From NCBI GenBank assembly GCA_002311915.1, contig DCAF01000038.1:1556-19048 (forward strand): a DNA stretch of 17,493 nt, written 5' to 3'. Shown here piece after piece: positions 14,801 through 17,493 of this stretch (position 1 is its first letter; the number at the start of each line of letters is the position of its first letter). Origin of the DNA: Sulfurovum sp. UBA1140 (lineage in GTDB: Bacteria > Campylobacterota > Campylobacteria > Campylobacterales > Sulfurovaceae). The position numbers and the translations under genes were made by a program. The notes below the pieces were generated by a model, which had not been told where the DNA came from, did not search any database, and saw nothing but the letters and a program-made list of their open reading frames with translations.

Positions 14801-15703
14801 ATGAATTTTAGCCTAGGTTATCCTTATACCTTATTATTGTTGATGCTACTTCCCTGTTTTATATGGTGTAAAATAAAAGCCAAGAGACTTTACTTTTCTA
14901 AGCCAGAGTGGTTACCCCAAAGAACCTTGGATTGGGACAACACCACCCTATGGATTATGATAATCTACACCCTTTTGGTCTTCGCTCTAGCCTCTCCTTA
15001 CTATTATGATAACCAAGTTGTTACACAAAAAAAAGGAAGAGATTTGGTGTTAATTTTAGATACCAGTGGCTCCATGGGAGAGCGAGGATTTAACAAAAGT
15101 GATGGTAGCCAAAGTAAATATGATATTTCAGTATCTTTAGCACAAGCATTTATTAAAAATAGAGCTGATGATAATGTGGGCTTGGTGGTATTTGGAACTT
15201 TTGCGTTTACTGCCTCACCCCTAACTTATGATTTAAAAGCACTAAATGAGATGTTTGGACTGATGAGTAATGTAGGCATTGCAGGAACCAGTACAGCCAT
15301 AGGTGATGCCTTAATACAAGGAGTAAACACTTTAAATGCTGGAGTTGCTAAATCAAAAGTTTTAATACTTTTAACCGATGGAAATCACAATGCAGGAAAA
15401 AGCTCACCACGACAAGCTGTAACCTTGGCAAAAAAGAAGGGCATTAAGATATATACCATTGGAATAGGAGAAGCGTTTGATAAAGCACTGTTAAAAAGTA
15501 TTGCAATCGATAGTAACGCCCAAAGTTTTTCAGCAAAGAGCAGTGCTGAACTTAAAGAGGTATACAATCATATTAATAAACTTGAACCCAGTCCCATTCG
15601 CTCTAAACAGTATCTTAATAAAGAGTTGCTTTTTACCTATCCTCTGTTTTTGGCGATACTTGGACTCTTCATTTTGATTTTACGTCACGAGGAGAGACAA
15701 TGA
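14801..15703 (+). CDS. BatA-like VWA-domain membrane protein
   Basis: Bacteroides-aerotolerance (Bat) type protein, a von Willebrand factor A domain anchored in the inner membrane and thought to help assemble or protect envelope complexes with a MoxR ATPase. Two N-terminal hydrophobic helices (about 7-23 and 50-65) precede the VWA domain (about 80-265). Its complete metal-ion-dependent adhesion site is Asp87, Ser89 and Ser91 in DTSGSMG, Thr163 in AGTSTAIGDA, and Asp193 in LLTDGNHN. A C-terminal helix (about 280-295) ends in LRHEERQ. The 300-aa length is usual for BatA. The stop overlaps the next gene's ATG (ATGA). No MoxR or DUF58 gene precedes it, as it begins directly after the divergent secA. 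Confidence 0.85.
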   Translation: MNFSLGYPYTLLLLMLLPCFIWCKIKAKRLYFSKPEWLPQRTLDWDNTTLWIMIIYTLLVFALASPYYYDNQVVTQKKGRDLVLILDTSGSMGERGFNKSDGSQSKYDISVSLAQAFIKNRADDNVGLVVFGTFAFTASPLTYDLKALNEMFGLMSNVGIAGTSTAIGDALIQGVNTLNAGVAKSKVLILLTDGNHNAGKSSPRQAVTLAKKKGIKIYTIGIGEAFDKALLKSIAIDSNAQSFSAKSSAELKEVYNHINKLEPSPIRSKQYLNKELLFTYPLFLAILGLFILILRHEERQ

Positions 15704-17229
15704 CATTTCTAAACAGCTGGTTTTTGTGGCTACTGCTCCCTTTTGCCACCTATTGGCTAAAACAAAATAGGCAGAGCCTACAACAAAATATGCGTTGGTT
15801 GACTCTATCATTACTTGTTATTGCCATCGCCAGACCTGCTGTCCCACAAACACCAACCGAGCAATCTATTCTAAGCCATTCACTCACTATTGCTCTTGAC
15901 CTTTCTGCTTCTATGAATGCCAAAGATATAAAACCCAGTCGAGCAGAGGCAAGTAGAGAGACGATTAAAACCTTTTTGACTCAAAATAAAACTGACCAAA
16001 TCGCTCTTATTGGATTTACCATTAACCCTCTACTTCTCTCACCACTGACCACTGACCATGAATTGGTCAAAGTGGCACTTGATACCATTAAGCAAGAGTA
16101 TATTTTGACCAAAGGAACTAACCTTCAAAAACTTTTAGAGAAGGTGGCACACTTTCCTGACGCTGAAAAAACAGTAATTCTGTTTTCTGATGGAGGTGAT
16201 GAGCTTATTGACAAAGCGTTAATACTCTTTGCTCAAACACACCACATTAAAATCTTAGCCATTGCCATGGCAACAGAAAAAGGCTCATCTATTACAACCA
16301 AAGAGAACAGTCTACTGCAAGATAAGAAGGGGCATATTGTGGTCTCGAAAATTAACAGTGGGTTAGCCCAATTAGCCAATCAGAGTGGTGGAGCGTTGTT
16401 GGCATTTACGACCCCACAAGATATGGTTTATCAAATAGAATCATGGATAGAGCATCAAGATAAAAAGCTTTTAAAACATCAGAGTCATGATTATTTTGAA
16501 CTCTATTTTATCCCCACACTTTTGGCTCTGATATTACTTTTTTTATCGGCTACCAGATTTTTACTCAAAGTGGTGGCACTCTTGGCTCTACTGGGTATTG
16601 AAACCCAAGCTAGTTTTTTAGATGGCTATCACCTAAATTGTGCCTATCAAAGCTACCATAACCAAGAGTACAATCAAACGCTCAAATCATTATCAAACAT
16701 AGAGGTAAATTCGTTGGAGTCACAACTTGTTTTAGCACATACGTATTACAAACAAGAAGCTTATAAGAAAGCAAAAAATATCTTAAAAACCATTAGAACT
16801 ACCCAGCCAAAAATCAAACAGCAACTCCTTTATGAGTTGGGAAATTGTGAAGCAAAACTTACTTATTATGACAAAGCCAAAAACTACTACATCAAAGCCC
16901 TACAGTTGGGAGAAGACAACGATACACTGCATAATTTAACAAGGATAATGTTTCTAAAGCATCAATACAACTCAAAAATAGGCTTTACCAATCCCAGTTC
17001 ACCAGAAGCCTCAAACAGTTCGAGTAACAGTGTAGAGTCCAAAGAGAAGCCAAGCTCAAAAGAGGATAAAGAGGCAGGAGGCAGTGGAGGAGAAGGCTCT
17101 AAAAAGAGTAAAACCTCTACGGTTCAAGTTGTAAAGTCAAGTGATGCCACCTCTTCTAAACGAGAAATGTCCTCGACGGCTTATGATTTGATAAATGAGG
17201 GGTATATACGAGAGACTAAGCCGTGGTAA
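15700..17229 (+). CDS. BatB-BatC fusion: VWA domain plus TPR-repeat membrane protein
   Basis: N-terminal half resembles BatB. Helices at about 4-20 and 33-47 are followed by a VWA domain (about 60-250) with an intact MIDAS: Asp67, Ser69, Ser71 in DLSAS; Thr140 in KGTNLQ; Asp164 in LFSDGGDE. Two further helices (about 267-300) lead into a TPR region (about 310-415; for example AYQSYHNQEYNQTL and NCEAKLTYYDKAKNYYIKAL), equivalent to a separate BatC protein elsewhere. Residues 433-490 are a Ser/Lys/Glu/Gly-rich low-complexity linker. The tail MSSTAYDLINEGYIRETKPW looks conserved rather than degraded, suggesting the true C-terminus. GGAGAG sits 3 bases before the ATG, which overlaps the batA stop. 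The fused architecture predicts two VWA domains and one TPR domain acting together on the periplasmic side. Confidence 0.85.
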   Translation: MTFLNSWFLWLLLPFATYWLKQNRQSLQQNMRWLTLSLLVIAIARPAVPQTPTEQSILSHSLTIALDLSASMNAKDIKPSRAEASRETIKTFLTQNKTDQIALIGFTINPLLLSPLTTDHELVKVALDTIKQEYILTKGTNLQKLLEKVAHFPDAEKTVILFSDGGDELIDKALILFAQTHHIKILAIAMATEKGSSITTKENSLLQDKKGHIVVSKINSGLAQLANQSGGALLAFTTPQDMVYQIESWIEHQDKKLLKHQSHDYFELYFIPTLLALILLFLSATRFLLKVVALLALLGIETQASFLDGYHLNCAYQSYHNQEYNQTLKSLSNIEVNSLESQLVLAHTYYKQEAYKKAKNILKTIRTTQPKIKQQLLYELGNCEAKLTYYDKAKNYYIKALQLGEDNDTLHNLTRIMFLKHQYNSKIGFTNPSSPEASNSSSNSVESKEKPSSKEDKEAGGSGGEGSKKSKTSTVQVVKSSDATSSKREMSSTAYDLINEGYIRETKPW

Positions 17230-17335
17230 ATATTCGGTATAGGAAGGCTCTAGTACCACACATCACTTACACCCTAAAACATCTTTCCCCATCTCAACTA
17301 TGAAGGAACTTCGCCAAACAAATTTGCCTTTTTCT

Positions 17336-17491
17336 TCAACTATTAGGTTGTCCCAATAGAGCTTGTATAGCCGTTGCCACGGCGATAACTTCACCACTAT
17401 TTTCGATAATCAATTCAATGGGTTGAACAGTTTTAAGTAAAAGGCTTTTGATGGTATCAATAGAGCCATTTACCGACAAGAAAAAACTATA
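17336..17491 (-). CDS. Partial protein at the right edge (C-terminus), unknown
   Basis: A minus-strand frame enters from the right edge and stays open for 51 codons to TGA at 17336-17338. It encodes VNGSIDTIKSLLLKTVQP, followed by an Ile/Glu-rich stretch ending ALLGQPNS. Composition is protein-like (alternating hydrophobic and acidic residues), but no family is recognised and the start lies outside the window. If real, it converges on the bat operon, leaving about 106 bases (17230-17335) between the genes, in which I see no strong terminator. An open run of this length can occur by chance in AT-rich DNA, so confidence is moderate. Confidence 0.5.
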   Translation of the reverse strand, partial: YSFFLSVNGSIDTIKSLLLKTVQPIELIIENSGEVIAVATAIQALLGQPNS

Positions 17492-17493
17492 TA

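Noticed and set aside
17300..17359. Small plus-strand reading frame beginning MKELRQTN (19 codons)
   Set aside because: Too short, no ribosome site, and it overlaps a longer and more protein-like minus-strand frame.
1..17493. CRISPR arrays, tRNA or rRNA genes, insertion sequences, attachment sites
   Set aside because: No regularly spaced repeats, cloverleaf-like segments, transposase/integrase reading frames or flanking duplications were found on either strand.

Overview
The window looks like chromosome of a Campylobacterota (Epsilonproteobacteria) bacterium, probably a free-living Sulfurovum/Sulfurimonas-type organism. It is AT-rich, has tightly overlapping operons, and keeps two gene neighbourhoods that I recall from Campylobacter jejuni: accD-rlmH-dksA-membrane protein-dus, and secA next to a LolC/E-type permease. 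The species assignment is inference from gene content and order; no rRNA or marker comparison was possible.

Layout. Left edge: the last codons of an upstream gene overlap a secreted M15-type D,D-carboxypeptidase (+). It converges on a six-gene minus-strand housekeeping operon that reads accD, thiE-like, rlmH, dksA, two-TM protein, dus (4966 down to 688), with a shared bidirectional terminator at 664-698. Next, also on minus, is a DUF819 membrane transporter (5053-6213) whose start overlaps the stop of a restriction endonuclease gene.

The accessory part is 6210-8252, a complete controller-protein-regulated Type II restriction-modification system. It consists of a C protein (71 aa) and a ScaI-like PD-(D/E)XK endonuclease with a C-terminal helix-hairpin-helix on minus, and a beta-class DNA methyltransferase on plus. 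The divergent 115-bp spacer holds a textbook pair of C-boxes (7209-7219 and 7224-7234). These are placed to activate and then repress an apparently leaderless C promoter. The palindrome AGTACT (the ScaI site) was not found anywhere in the window by eye.

Downstream on plus are nagA (GlcNAc-6-P deacetylase) and an overlapping tRNA CCA-adding/HD-domain nucleotidyltransferase. These converge on the minus-strand secA-lolC/E pair, whose rho-independent terminator lies inside the 3' end of the CCA gene. Divergent from secA is a two-gene Bat-type VWA operon: BatA-like, then a BatB-BatC (VWA plus TPR) fusion. No MoxR, DUF58 or BatD gene is present on either side. A partial minus-strand reading frame runs off the right edge.

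Functionally, most of the window is core metabolism and cell envelope: fatty acid initiation, ribosome and tRNA modification, stringent response, protein and lipoprotein export, and peptidoglycan trimming. The restriction-modification module is the clear horizontally mobile insertion. Its endonuclease gene is translationally linked to the DUF819 transporter, which may place that transporter under C-protein control. No CRISPR array, rRNA, tRNA, insertion sequence or integrase was seen, and no stretch over about 300 bases lacks a gene.
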